Shown here in pieces: positions 24,398 to 33,381 of a stretch of DNA of 64,000 bases. The notes beneath the pieces are model-generated. The model was not told the origin of the DNA. It saw nothing but the letters and a program-made list of their open reading frames with translations, and made no database searches. How positions within the stretch are numbered: position 1 is the first letter of the stretch; every line of letters begins with the position of its first letter. Origin of the DNA: Orlajensenia sp001423545 (GTDB lineage Bacteria; Actinomycetota; Actinomycetes; Actinomycetales; Microbacteriaceae); NCBI GenBank assembly GCA_001423545.1, contig LMOK01000002.1, positions 1,178,001 through 1,242,000 on the forward strand, written 5' to 3'. The translations under genes were made by a program, and so were the position numbers.

Positions 24398-27300
24398 ATG
24401 CTCCGCCGCGTGTTCCGGGTCCGTTCACCCGGTTCGCGCGCAACCGCCTGCTGGCGGCATCCGTCGCCCTGCTGGCCGTGACCCTGCTGGCCACGGCCGG
24501 TCTGCAGAGTGCTGCGGCGACCGCCTTGCAGGCCACTCTGGACGACCACTGGCGAGGCGCCTACGACATCCTCGTGACGTCGAAGAAGGCAGCGCAGGAC
24601 GACCTGCTGTCGCCGAATTCCCTGATCGGGGACGGCGAGCGGATGCCGGCAATCGATGTGGAGCGCATCCGAGCGATCGGCGGCGTCGACGTGGCCGCGC
24701 CGATCTCGCAGCTCGTGGTGCCGTCGATCGACTCGACCCGCCTCGACTTCGCCGCGCCCGTCGACGAGGCGAAGACGACCCTCGACCCGCAGAACTACAG
24801 GCTGCGCGTGCAGTACCTCACCGACGACGGTCTGGGTGAGCGGCTGGCCCTCTCGAAGGTCTATCGGCTCACCCTCGACACCACGAACGCACCGCGCGAC
24901 ATCCCGGTCGACCGGAGCGCATACGACGATCAGGGCTGCACGACCGAGATCGACGGCATCAGTGTCGACTGCAGCTACGAGTACCCGCCGACCGAGATGC
25001 GCTACACGGCCATGATCCAGGACGAAGCGCCGACCGACGCGATGAGGGAGATGGGGGCGGGCTCGAGCCTCACCAGCACCGTCGTCGATGGACAGGTCGT
25101 GTTCCAGCTTCCGGGGGTCGCCCTCCCACCGACCCGGATCACCCTCATCGACCCTGTGGCCGAGCAGGAACTCCTCGGCGACGGGGGCGACTTCCTCGAT
25201 CCGCTCGTCAGCGTCGGAGCCGGGTTGCAGCATGACATCGACGAACTGGCGGCGTGGAGCGCGACGCGGCCGGAGGACGAGTTCTCGAGCGTCATCGACA
25301 AGGCCCTCCAGCAGCAGGAGGCGAGCGTTGCCGGGTGGAAGTCCAGCGGCGAGTACCGGGAGTACGTGTCCAAGAAGGAGGAGCTGGGCGAGGAGCCGCT
25401 CCCGCCCGAGGAGATCTTCCCTCCGTCGCGCTACGTTCCGGTCCTGGTGGCCCCGGTGAAGGACGTGCCGCTGTCACTGCGGGTCGACGTCGAGGGGATG
25501 GGCCCGGGAGAGCTTCCCGACGTCGCCTCCGCGTACTGGGACGTACCCGAGATCGACGATGCCGGAGTAGCCGGCGTGCCGCTCGGCAGCATCACGGCCG
25601 ACGTGCAGTCCCTCCTCGATCCGTTCTCGACCCACGCACTCGTGCTGCCGTGGCTGGGGGAGACGGATGCCGTTCCGGAACCCGGTGATGCGGGTTACGC
25701 GGGCGCATACCTCGGCCAGGCGGCGCGGTCGACGATGACGGCGCCCGTGGAGAGGAACGGCGTTCCGACGCTGGAACCGACCGGGTACCTCGGCACCTCC
25801 ATGGAGATCTACTGGGGAGGGGATCCGAGCTACTGGATCCAGAAGGATGCGGGGACCGTGGCGGGAGCACAGTCCGCGTACGCCACCGTGAAGGCCGAAC
25901 AGCTGCAGCAGCCCAGCGAGGGCGGTGGCACCTTCATGCTGCCGATCGCCGGATTCGACGCCGACGCCATCCCCCTGCCCGACGACCCGCTCTCCTCCGT
26001 GCCCCTCGGCGCCTACGACCCGGTGACGACGACGCGGGTCGCCGACGCATCGGGGGAGGGCCTCGAGCCGGTCGACCTGCTCCCGGCCGCCGGCGGTCTC
26101 GGCCTCGTCGGCGCTCGCACGTCGGCGATCGCCGACATCGGCGCACTGTCGGAATCGCTGAACGACCGCGATGTCGACGCCGTGCGGGTGCGCGTCGCCG
26201 GGGTCGACGGCTACGACAGGGAGGGAATCGCGAAGGTCGGCGCCGTCGCCGACGCGATCGAGAGGCTCGGGCTCGCCGCCACGATCGTCGCCGGTTCCAG
26301 CCCGCAGGCTGTGGCGCTGGCCGTCGACGGCTACGCCTTCGGCACGACGGATCCCGATGGAGAGCAGAACGTCGGTCCGCTCGGAACCGTCGAGCAGCAG
26401 TGGACGGCCCTCGGCGCCGCCGCCCGCCTCGGGACCAGCGTCTCGGCCTCCACCCTCGCCCTCCTGGCCACGGTGATCGCCGCCACCCTCGCCCTCTTCG
26501 CCGTGGCCTCGCTCTCATCACCGGGCAGCCGCCGGTCCGAAGCCACCACTCTGCGCAGTGTCGGCTGGCCGCGTGGCCGCATCGTGCGCTGGTTCCTGGC
26601 CGAGCAGTGGCCGGCCCTCGCTGCCGTGCTGGTCGCCGGCGGTCTGGCCGCCGTGCTGGCCGCCGACGACGCGCTCGTGCTCTCGACGACGGCATCCGTC
26701 GTGCTCGCCGTCATCGTCATCGCCGTCGTGCGCGCGGTCTCGGGATCATCAGGCGAACGGATGCGGCTGGCCACGGCAGTCGAGCTGCTGCGGGAGCGCC
26801 CGGAGGAGCGGCCCGAGGTGCGCTGGACCAACGCGCCGGCTGTCGAGAGCCACGGCGGCTACGGCCTCCCCGACGAGTCGATGCCCGAGAACGAGATCAT
26901 CCACGATCGCCCGCGCTCCCACGGACGGATGCGGCTCGGCGCCGAGTCGCTCGTCGGCTTCGGTCTGCGGCTCGTGCGAGGTGACGTGGGCAGCGCCATC
27001 GGCAACGCCGCTGCCGTGCTCGTCGTCATGGCGACGACCGCCTGTTTCGTGCTGAGCCTCGGACTCGGCCAGACGGGGGCAGGAACGAGTCTCGTCGCAC
27101 AGTTCGGCACGGCTCAGGCTCTCGCTCCCCAGCTCGCCCTCGGCGTGGTCGGAGTCGTCGCCGGTGTGCTGCTCACCTTCCTCGTCAGGACCCAGGCGCT
27201 GCACCGTCGCCGTCGTTCGCGGGCCGTGCTGCGCGAGCTCGGCTGGGTCGGGAGCGACATCCGCCGGGCCGAGCGTTCCGAGGTGCTCGTCATCGGGCTC

Positions 27301-27456
27301 CCGGCGGCGCTGCTCGGCTGCTACCTGCTCTGGTTCGCCCTCAATACCGCCGGGCTCGCCGGCATCGACGCGGCCGTCTCGGCCGCTCTTGTCGCAGGGC
27401 TCGCCGTCGTGGCGCTCCTGCTCGTCACCACCCGGAAGGCCGCCACAGCTCCATGA
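24398..27456 (+). CDS. FtsX-family ABC permease, N terminus apparently frameshifted
   Basis: A large permease of about 1000 residues with FtsX/MacB-type domains. The first membrane helix is followed by a large extracytoplasmic region of about 600 residues. Two transmembrane clusters come at the C-terminal end (about 655-745 and 840-990 from GTG 24478), with a cytoplasmic linker between them. The only in-frame start after the ftsX stop is GTG 24478, which falls inside the first helix (RNRLLAASVALLAVTLLA begins upstream). ATG 24398 in another frame reads MLRRVFRVR, so a one-base change near 24420 would restore MLRRVFRVR-FTRFARNRLL. Either an assembly error, a real frameshift, or a non-standard start. 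It pairs with the ATPase at 27453 (ATGA overlap); the substrate is unknown. Confidence 0.8.
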
Positions 27457-28106
27457 GCACTGTCCTCGAGTTCGACGACGTCACCGTCGCCTACGCCCGC
27501 CCGCACGACGTTCCCCTCGTCCTCGTCTCGGGCTGCGACATCACCGTGCGGCCCGGGCGCCTGCACTGCGTCGCCGGCCGCAGCGGATCGGGGAAGACCA
27601 GCATGCTGCGGGTGGCAGCCGGTCTCGTGGCGCCGAGCGAGGGCCGCGTGCTCTGGGACGGCCTCGACCTCGCCGGCCTCGACGATGACGCGGTGACGCG
27701 GCTGAGGCGGGATCGCGTCGGCTTCCTCGACCAGGCCGGCTCGTTGCTCGACGGCATGAGCGTTCTCGAGAACGTGCTGGTTCCCGCGGTGCCGGCCCGG
27801 CGCGTGCGCGAGCTGGGGGAGCGGGCGCTGGCCCTGCTCGACGAGGTCGGCATCGCCGACAGGGCGTCGGCTCGCCCGGCCGAGCTCTCGGGTGGCGAGC
27901 GACAGCGCGCAGCCCTTGCACGCGCCATGTTGCTCTCGCCGCAGCTGCTCGTCGTCGACGAACCGACGGCCGGCCTCGACAGGTCCAGCGCAGACGGCAT
28001 CATCGACCTGCTCATGGCCCGGCGCGATGCCGACGTGGCCGTGCTCGTCGCCTCGCACGACCCCCATCTGATCGACGCGGCGGATGCCCGCACGCACCTG
28101 GCGTGA
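27453..28106 (+). CDS. ABC transporter ATP-binding protein
   Basis: A 217-residue ATPase of the MacB/LolD class that would energise the adjacent FtsX-type permease. Walker A GRSGSGKT is at 42-49, LSGGERQR near 148-155, Walker B LLVVDEPT near 168-175, with the H-loop in VLVASHDPH. Its ATG overlaps the stop of the permease. The permease/ATPase pair separates ftsX from smpB. ABC systems of this class typically extrude peptides or lipids or act mechanically on the envelope; the role here is not determinable. Confidence 0.9.
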   Translation: MSTVLEFDDVTVAYARPHDVPLVLVSGCDITVRPGRLHCVAGRSGSGKTSMLRVAAGLVAPSEGRVLWDGLDLAGLDDDAVTRLRRDRVGFLDQAGSLLDGMSVLENVLVPAVPARRVRELGERALALLDEVGIADRASARPAELSGGERQRAALARAMLLSPQLLVVDEPTAGLDRSSADGIIDLLMARRDADVAVLVASHDPHLIDAADARTHLA

Positions 28107-28241
28107 GGGCGCGCGGGCGGCTCCGTTCGCGCCGGGGAGCCGGGCGCCGACCGTGCGTGAGTGTGGCCCGCGGCATCCGTTAGACTGAACGGCTGCCCGA
28201 GCCACGGGTGCACGCAGACCATCCACCGAGGAGGAGGAATC

Positions 28242-28718
28242 ATGCCGAAGGAACGCGGAGAGAACGTCGTCGCGACGAACCGGAAGGCGCGTCACGACTA
28301 CCTCATCGGTGAGACGTACGAGGCCGGCCTCGTGCTCACGGGCACCGAGGTGAAGTCGCTGCGCGCCGGCCGTGCATCGCTCGTCGACGGCTACGCCTTC
28401 ATCGAAGGCGGTGAGATGTGGCTCGACGCCGTGCACATCCCCGAGTACAGCCAGGGCACGTGGACCAACCACCCGCCCCGCCGCAAGCGCAAGATGCTGC
28501 TGCACAAGGCCGAGATCATCAAGATCAGCCACAAGACCAAAGAGGGCGGCTACACGCTCGTTCCGTTGAAGATCTACTTCTCCGACGGACGGGCCAAGGT
28601 GGAGATCGCCGTGGCCAAGGGCAAGAAGGACTACGACAAGCGCCAGGCTCTGCGCGAGCGACAGGACAAGCGCGAGTCCGACCGGGCCATCTCGAGTCGC
28701 AAGCACCTGGGGGAGTAG
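28242..28718 (+). CDS. smpB: SsrA-binding protein
   Basis: SmpB binds the tRNA-like end of tmRNA and delivers it to stalled ribosomes. The ATG at 28242 follows a strong GAGGAGGA site; the longer upstream frame is not used. The protein has 158 residues with the family hallmarks NRKARHDYLI, GLVLTGTEVKSLR, EGGYTLVPLKIYF and the C-terminal basic tail KKDYDKRQALRERQDKRESDR, which inserts into the mRNA channel. A -10-like TAGACT at 28181 may be its promoter. The partner RNA gene is at 32842. Confidence 0.97.
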   Translation: MPKERGENVVATNRKARHDYLIGETYEAGLVLTGTEVKSLRAGRASLVDGYAFIEGGEMWLDAVHIPEYSQGTWTNHPPRRKRKMLLHKAEIIKISHKTKEGGYTLVPLKIYFSDGRAKVEIAVAKGKKDYDKRQALRERQDKRESDRAISSRKHLGE

Positions 28719-28721
28719 GGA

Positions 28722-29462
28722 ATGCCGGCGAACGAGGTCATCAGGGTTCCCGGTACCTACAACCTGCGCGACGTCGGAGGGTACCCCGCGCGCGACGGCG
28801 TCGTGCGCAGTGGCGTGCTGCTGCGCTCCGATGGTCTCGGTCGTCTCGACGACGCCGGTCGGGACGCGCTGCGCTCCCTCGCCGTGCACACGATCATCGA
28901 CCTGCGCGACGGCTTCGAGACCTCGTCGATGCCGGATGCGATCGACGGCCTCGACGTCGACACCATCTCGCTTCCCGTCTTCGAGGGCTCCGGCGCCTCC
29001 CACACCGAGAACACCATCACACTCGAGGCGCTCTACGAGCGCATCGTGACCCGGCACGCCCCCGTTGTGATCGAGGCCATCCGCACGATCGCCCGGCATC
29101 GCGACGGCGCCGTGCTCGTGCACTGCACGGCGGGCAAGGATCGCACCGGCGTCATCGTGGCTCTCGCCCTGCTCGCCGTCGGCGTCGACCGTGACCTCGT
29201 CATCGAGGACTACGCGGCGACCGAGGCGAATCTCGCCGGCGAATGGCTCGAGGGCATGATCGCGATGATCGGGAAGTACGGCATGGCCGATACGCCCGAG
29301 CTGCGCACGCTGATGGGCGGCAGCCCCGCTGCAGCCCTCGAGTCGACGATCGACCTCATCGAGCGCGACCACGGATCGGTGCAGCAGTACCTCCTCGCCT
29401 CGGGTCTGACCCTCGACGAACTGGCGGACCTCGAGAGCGTGCTCGTCGAGCGCTCACGCTGA
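28722..29462 (+). CDS. tyrosine/serine protein phosphatase
   Basis: A 246-residue protein of the PtpB-like tyrosine phosphatase family (Y_phosphatase3). VHCTAGKDRTG holds the CX5R catalytic loop with nucleophile Cys135 and Arg141. RDVGGYPARDG near the N terminus and IIDLRDGFE are characteristic of the family. Predicted cytoplasmic or secreted without a visible signal peptide. It starts 3 bases after the smpB stop and is probably co-transcribed with it. Substrate unknown. Confidence 0.9.
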   Translation: MPANEVIRVPGTYNLRDVGGYPARDGVVRSGVLLRSDGLGRLDDAGRDALRSLAVHTIIDLRDGFETSSMPDAIDGLDVDTISLPVFEGSGASHTENTITLEALYERIVTRHAPVVIEAIRTIARHRDGAVLVHCTAGKDRTGVIVALALLAVGVDRDLVIEDYAATEANLAGEWLEGMIAMIGKYGMADTPELRTLMGGSPAAALESTIDLIERDHGSVQQYLLASGLTLDELADLESVLVERSR

Positions 29463-29463
29463 A

Positions 29464-29515
29464 TTGCACTCTCAGTCAGGCAGTGCAAGAATGCACTACG
29501 TGACTGAGAGTGCAA
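29464..29515. promoter_or_regulatory. nested inverted-repeat operator of the TetR gene
   Basis: A perfect 15-bp inverted repeat, TTGCACTCTCAGTCA (29464-29478) and its complement (29501-29515), encloses a second perfect repeat AGTGCA (29482-29487) / TGCACT (29492-29497). This gives four TGCACT half-sites, arranged symmetrically. It begins 2 bases after the phosphatase stop and covers the possible starts of the TetR gene (ATG 29491, GTG 29500). Best read as the autoregulatory operator for that TetR and the efflux gene behind it. Confidence 0.8.
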
Positions 29516-30135
29516 CGACAGGACTGCGCGAGCGGCGGATGACGGAGACCCGTCGCGCCCTGTCGCAGGCGACGCGCACCCTGACCGCCGAGTGCGGACT
29601 GCACGGCTTCACGATCGAGCAGGTCTGCGAGCGCGTCGGCGTCTCGCGGCGCACCTTCTTCAACTACTTCGAAGCCAAGGAACAGGCCATCGTCGGGCAT
29701 CCGCGCGAGTGGTTCGACGACGCAGCCGTCGACATGTTCATCGCCATGCGTCCCCCCGGCGAGGGCATCTCGGTCACGCTGTTCGACGACCTGGTCGCAC
29801 TCGAGACGGCGCACCTCGCCCAGATCGCCTCGTCGCCGCAGGAGTTCCGCGACTTCCTCGCCGCCATCGAGGCCGAGCCGCAGCTGTTGAAGCGCATGAT
29901 GCAGGCCGGCATGCTGCGCAACGACCACCTCGGCGAACTGGTGGCGCGACGCGAGGGCCTCGAGCCCGGCGACCCCGTGGCATCCGTCGCCGTGCTTCTC
30001 GTCACGACGCTGATGCATTCGTCGGCCGAGACCTACTTCACGCCCGAGAACACCCTCACGCTCGACGAGATCCTCGCGCCCCGCGTGGCCGCGGCCCGCA
30101 GCCTGCTGGGCGGCGCGTCCACGTCGCAGGGCTGA
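29500..30135 (+). CDS. TetR-family transcriptional repressor of efflux
   Basis: From GTG 29500 the protein has 211 residues (VTESATTGLRERRMTETRR). ATG 29491 is an alternative three codons upstream. The DNA-binding helix-turn-helix is FTIEQVCERVGVSRRTFFNYF at about residues 35-55; the rest is a ligand-binding helical domain. The gene starts inside its own apparent operator, so the message is probably leaderless or nearly so. It lies 86 bases upstream of an MDR-type transporter on the same strand, the usual arrangement for a drug-responsive repressor. Confidence 0.9.
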   Translation: MTESATTGLRERRMTETRRALSQATRTLTAECGLHGFTIEQVCERVGVSRRTFFNYFEAKEQAIVGHPREWFDDAAVDMFIAMRPPGEGISVTLFDDLVALETAHLAQIASSPQEFRDFLAAIEAEPQLLKRMMQAGMLRNDHLGELVARREGLEPGDPVASVAVLLVTTLMHSSAETYFTPENTLTLDEILAPRVAAARSLLGGASTSQG

Positions 30136-30221
30136 ATGCAGCGCTCGCGCGAGCTCCGCCAGACGTGATTCCCCCTCCAGCTTCCGTACCTCCGCCCAGA
30201 ACCCCCACGAACAGGAACCGC

Positions 30222-31916
30222 ATGTCCTCCCCAGCCTCGACGGCCGTCGGCGCAGCCCCCGTTCTGCTCACGCAGAAGCGCATCTGGATCATCTTCTCGG
30301 CGCTCATCGCCGGAATGCTGCTCTCCAGCCTCGACCAGACCATCGTCTCGACAGCCATGCCCACGATCGTCGGCCAGCTCGGCGGCGTCGAGCACCAGGC
30401 CTGGATCACGACGGCCTACCTGCTCGCGACGACCATCGTCATGCCGATCTACGGCAAGTTCGGCGACGTGCTCGGTCGGCGCAACCTCTACCTGATCGCC
30501 ATCGCGCTGTTCACGCTCGCCTCGGTCGGGCTCGCCTTCTTCGCGACGGACTTCTGGACCTTCGTGGCTCTCCGCGCCGTTCAGGGCCTCGGCGGCGGTG
30601 GCCTCATGATCCTGTCGCAGGCGATCATCGCCGACATCGTGCCGGCCAATCAGCGCGGCAAGTACATGGGACCCCTCGGAGCCGTCTTCGGCCTCTCGGC
30701 CGTCGCCGGCCCGCTGCTCGGCGGCTACTTCGTCGATCACCTCACCTGGGAGTGGGCGTTCTACATCAACATCCCCGTGGGCATCGCCGCGTTCGCCATC
30801 GCCTGGTTCGCCCTGACCCTGCCGTCGAAGAAGGCCGAGCGCCGCATCGACGTCATGGGCGTCGTGTTCCTCTCCATCGCCACCACCTGCCTCATCTTCT
30901 TCAGCGACTTCGGCGGATCGGCCCAGCACGGCTGGGAGGCCCTCGAGACCTGGGCATGGGGTGTCGGCATGCTGGCCGCCGTCGTGGCCTTCATCTGGAC
31001 GGAGGCCAAGGCGGACGACCCGATCATCCCGCTGTCGCTGTTCAAGAACCCGATCTTCATCAACGCCACGGCGATCGGCTTCACGCTCGGCCTCGGCATG
31101 TTCTCGGCGATCGCCTTCGTTCCGACCTTCCTGCAGATGTCGTCGGGCACCTCGGCCGCCGAGTCCGGCCTTCTCCTGCTGCCGATGATGGTCGGCCTCA
31201 TGGGCACGTCGATCTGGTCGGGTATCGCGATCAGCCGCTCGGGCCGGTACAAGATGTACCCGATCCTCGGAACCATCATCACCGGCCTCGCGATGCTGGC
31301 GTTCACCACCCTCACGGCCGCGACGCCGATCTGGCTCATCTGCGTGTTCCTGTTCTTCTTCGGAGCCGGCCTCGGCCTGATCATGCAGGTCGTGGTGCTC
31401 GTCGTGCAGAACGCGGTCACCCCCGACATGGTCGGAACCGCCACGAGTACGAACAATTACTTCCGCGAGGTGGGTGCCGCCCTCGGCGTCGCCATCTTCG
31501 GAGCAATCTTCACCAACTCGCTCTCGAGCAAGCTGACGGATGTCTTCACCCAGGCCGGCGCCACTCCCGAGCAGGCCGGCAACGCGACCTCGACTCTCGA
31601 CCCGCAGGCCCTGAACGAGCTGCCGGACTCCGTGCGCGACGGCATCGTGAACGCCTATGCCGACTCGCTGGCACCGGTGTTCTGGTACCTGATCCCGTTC
31701 ATCGTGATCGCCCTCGTGTTCGCCATCTTCATGAAGCAGATCCCGCTGTCGGATGTCTCCGGCATGGTGGCGCGCGGCGAGGCGATCGGCGGCGACGAGG
31801 CGGAGCGCCTCGAGGCCGAGCGACTGGAGTCCGAGCGCATCGAGCGCGCCGGGCGTGCCGCATCCGGTGATGTCGTCGCCGAGAACGACGACGAGCTGGA
31901 GTCGGAGAGCAGATAG
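30222..31916 (+). CDS. DHA2-family MFS multidrug exporter (14-TM)
   Basis: The ATG at 30222 begins MSSPASTAVGAAPVLLTQKR; upstream codons in the frame overlap the TetR gene and are not coding. The protein has 564 residues and about 14 TM helices. SSLDQTIVSTAMPTIVGQLG is the DHA2/EmrB-QacA helix 1 motif. GKFGDVLGRRNLYLIAI is the MFS loop motif A, and GLSAVAGPLLGGYFVDH is motif C, typical of drug exporters. The last 40 residues are strongly acidic (EAERLEAERLESERIERA), a cytoplasmic tail. Drug:proton antiport is inferred; regulated by the TetR upstream. Confidence 0.93.
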   Translation: MSSPASTAVGAAPVLLTQKRIWIIFSALIAGMLLSSLDQTIVSTAMPTIVGQLGGVEHQAWITTAYLLATTIVMPIYGKFGDVLGRRNLYLIAIALFTLASVGLAFFATDFWTFVALRAVQGLGGGGLMILSQAIIADIVPANQRGKYMGPLGAVFGLSAVAGPLLGGYFVDHLTWEWAFYINIPVGIAAFAIAWFALTLPSKKAERRIDVMGVVFLSIATTCLIFFSDFGGSAQHGWEALETWAWGVGMLAAVVAFIWTEAKADDPIIPLSLFKNPIFINATAIGFTLGLGMFSAIAFVPTFLQMSSGTSAAESGLLLLPMMVGLMGTSIWSGIAISRSGRYKMYPILGTIITGLAMLAFTTLTAATPIWLICVFLFFFGAGLGLIMQVVVLVVQNAVTPDMVGTATSTNNYFREVGAALGVAIFGAIFTNSLSSKLTDVFTQAGATPEQAGNATSTLDPQALNELPDSVRDGIVNAYADSLAPVFWYLIPFIVIALVFAIFMKQIPLSDVSGMVARGEAIGGDEAERLEAERLESERIERAGRAASGDVVAENDDELESESR

Positions 31917-31963
31917 AGGCTGGGGGGACGGCTCCCGGGACCTGCCCGCTGGTGCGCTCGCGC

Positions 31964-32626
31964 CTACGCGGTCTCGAAGCGCACGTGCACTGTCGCGGCG
32001 ATCGTGATCGGCTGGGGCGCGAGATCCATCGCCGGACTCGACCCCTTCATCCGGAGGGAGGCTCCCATCGGTGCGGCGGCGAAGCCGGGCTGGAGAGCGC
32101 CGGGGTCGAGCAGCCCCGGATCGGCGACCGCGACGGGTGTGAGACCGGTGAGGGCGAGCGCCGCCGCGTAGGTCGTTGCGGCCCGTACGGCCGCCTTGAC
32201 GGCCTGCGCGCGCACGTCGGCCGTGACCTCCGCCTTCGTGGCGTCGGTCAGCGTCCACTCCACGCCGGTGACGATCACCGCGTCGTTCGTCGCGACGGAG
32301 CCGAGCCACTCCGAGAGGGTGCCCGCATCGGCGAAGGTGACCGTCATCGGGGCCGTGGCCGTGTGCACGAACGGCAGTTGCACGCCGTCCTGGTTCCACG
32401 GCCGCGCCGATGACACGGTCACACCGTCGCTCGCCCAACGCGTCAGGGCTGCCCCATCGGCCTCGTGGAGGGCGACGACGCCGGCGACGATCGCACCGTG
32501 GATGCCCGTGGCCTGCTCCACGACGCTCTGCCGATCGGCACCCTCGGTGCTGACACTGAGATGCACGGTTCCGAGTTCGGCCGCATGCTCGATCTCGGCC
32601 TCGCCTGCCACGGTGATGGTCGTCAT
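31964..32626 (-). CDS. SIMPL domain (DUF541) protein
   Basis: A 220-residue protein beginning MTTITVAGEAEIEHAAELGT. The pattern of an N-terminal V-x-G-x-(G/A) strand, the central segment, and C-terminal PMGASLRMKGSSPAMDLAPQ and ITIAATVHVRFE matches the SIMPL/DUF541 family. That family includes periplasmic stress-related and kinase-interacting proteins; here no signal peptide is visible, so it is probably cytoplasmic. It is divergent from ssrA. Function unknown. Confidence 0.85.
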   Translation of the reverse strand: MTTITVAGEAEIEHAAELGTVHLSVSTEGADRQSVVEQATGIHGAIVAGVVALHEADGAALTRWASDGVTVSSARPWNQDGVQLPFVHTATAPMTVTFADAGTLSEWLGSVATNDAVIVTGVEWTLTDATKAEVTADVRAQAVKAAVRAATTYAAALALTGLTPVAVADPGLLDPGALQPGFAAAPMGASLRMKGSSPAMDLAPQPITIAATVHVRFETA

Positions 32627-32722
32627 GGAGGGATCCTCTCGTGTCGCGGTCGTGTCCGCGGACTCGTCATCACCCTAAGCCGACGCCGTGCCGTGGAGTA
32701 GGCGAACGCCCGATCGTCGGTG

Positions 32723-32768
32723 TAGAATGGAGGGCTGCATCCGGTTCCGAACGGGCGGATGCAGCCCT
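32723..32768 (+). promoter_or_regulatory. probable ssrA promoter -10 and 5' leader hairpin
   Basis: TAGAAT at 32723-32728 is a good actinobacterial -10; no clear -35 is seen. Just after it lies a perfect 13-bp inverted repeat, AGGGCTGCATCCG (32731-32743) / CGGATGCAGCCCT (32756-32768), with a 12-base loop. If transcription starts near 32735, the hairpin forms the very 5' end of the tmRNA precursor. It has no U-run, so it is unlikely to be a terminator. Confidence 0.5.
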
Positions 32769-32774
32769 TGGTAA

Positions 32775-32792
32775 TTCAACAGCGTGTGACAG
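32775..32792 (+). repeat. left arm of 18-bp inverted repeat bracketing ssrA
   Basis: TTCAACAGCGTGTGACAG is perfectly complementary to 33224-33241, on the other side of the tmRNA gene. Paired in the precursor RNA, the two arms would form a stem outside the mature tmRNA ends. Confidence 0.85.
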
Positions 32793-32841
32793 TGGCCCAC
32801 TCAGTGCGACCGACCTCTCGAGGCCGGACGTGAGTGCTCAT

Positions 32842-33215
32842 GGGGATGATCGGTTTCGACATTGCCTGTGAGACTGTGAGAAGCGGGCCGAGGATCCAGG
32901 GTTATCTCGTAAACGATCTCTGGAAAACACAAGTGCCAATTCAAAGCGCACTGACTTCGCTCTCGCTGCCTAGGCAGTAGAGCCCATAAGTCCGTCAGAC
33001 CGGGCCAGACCTCGCCCCGGACCCTGACGTCATCTAGAGGACTGGCTGCGTATCGACGCCTCGAGCGATACGTGGGACTTGCACTCAGGCTGGGCCCGTC
33101 CACCTAGATGCCTGCGGCAAAGGTGGGGGCCGAGTAGAACGACTTCGCAGGATACGCCCGTAGAAGGCATGGAATCTCAGCAGTGGACCCGGGTTCAATT
33201 CCCGGCATCTCCACC
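32842..33215 (+). ncRNA. ssrA: transfer-messenger RNA (tmRNA)
   Basis: tmRNA rescues stalled ribosomes and tags the incomplete protein for degradation. The 5' end GGGGATGATCGGTTTCGAC and the 3' T-arm/acceptor (GGTTCAATTCCCGGCATCTCC) are diagnostic; GGGGATG pairs with CATCTCC. The tag frame resumes at GCC 32935 and reads ANSKRTDFALAA before TAG 32971; the family's -LAA ending is the protease signal. The discriminator A at 33213 is followed by CC and then T, so the final A of CCA is not encoded and must be added. Its protein partner SmpB is encoded at 28242. Confidence 0.97.
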
Positions 33216-33223
33216 TCTGGTCG

Positions 33224-33241
33224 CTGTCACACGCTGTTGAA
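33224..33241 (+). repeat. right arm of 18-bp inverted repeat bracketing ssrA
   Basis: CTGTCACACGCTGTTGAA, the exact reverse complement of 32775-32792. It starts 8 bases after the encoded 3' end of the tmRNA. Confidence 0.85.
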
Positions 33242-33381
33242 CCCCTGTCTCAGTCGGCGGCATCCGCGGCTCTACACGATGCCGCCCGCGAAAGCGATCC
33301 CTTCCCCCAGGGCGACTGCCGAGCCTAGGCTCGACGAGCAGACACCGGACTTCCCGGTGCGCAGATTCAGATGGGGGCATA

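Noticed and set aside
27321..29372. A 683-codon minus-strand frame
   Set aside because: Lies opposite the ABC ATPase, smpB and the phosphatase, all of which are certain.
30033..32438. An 801-codon minus-strand frame
   Set aside because: Antisense shadow of the MFS exporter; composition (Arg, Asp, Gly, His) is that of a frame mirror, without any domain.
32731..32768. The 13-bp hairpin before ssrA as an intrinsic terminator
   Set aside because: No transcript in this direction precedes it (the SIMPL gene is divergent) and there is no U-run; a leader hairpin of the tmRNA precursor fits better.
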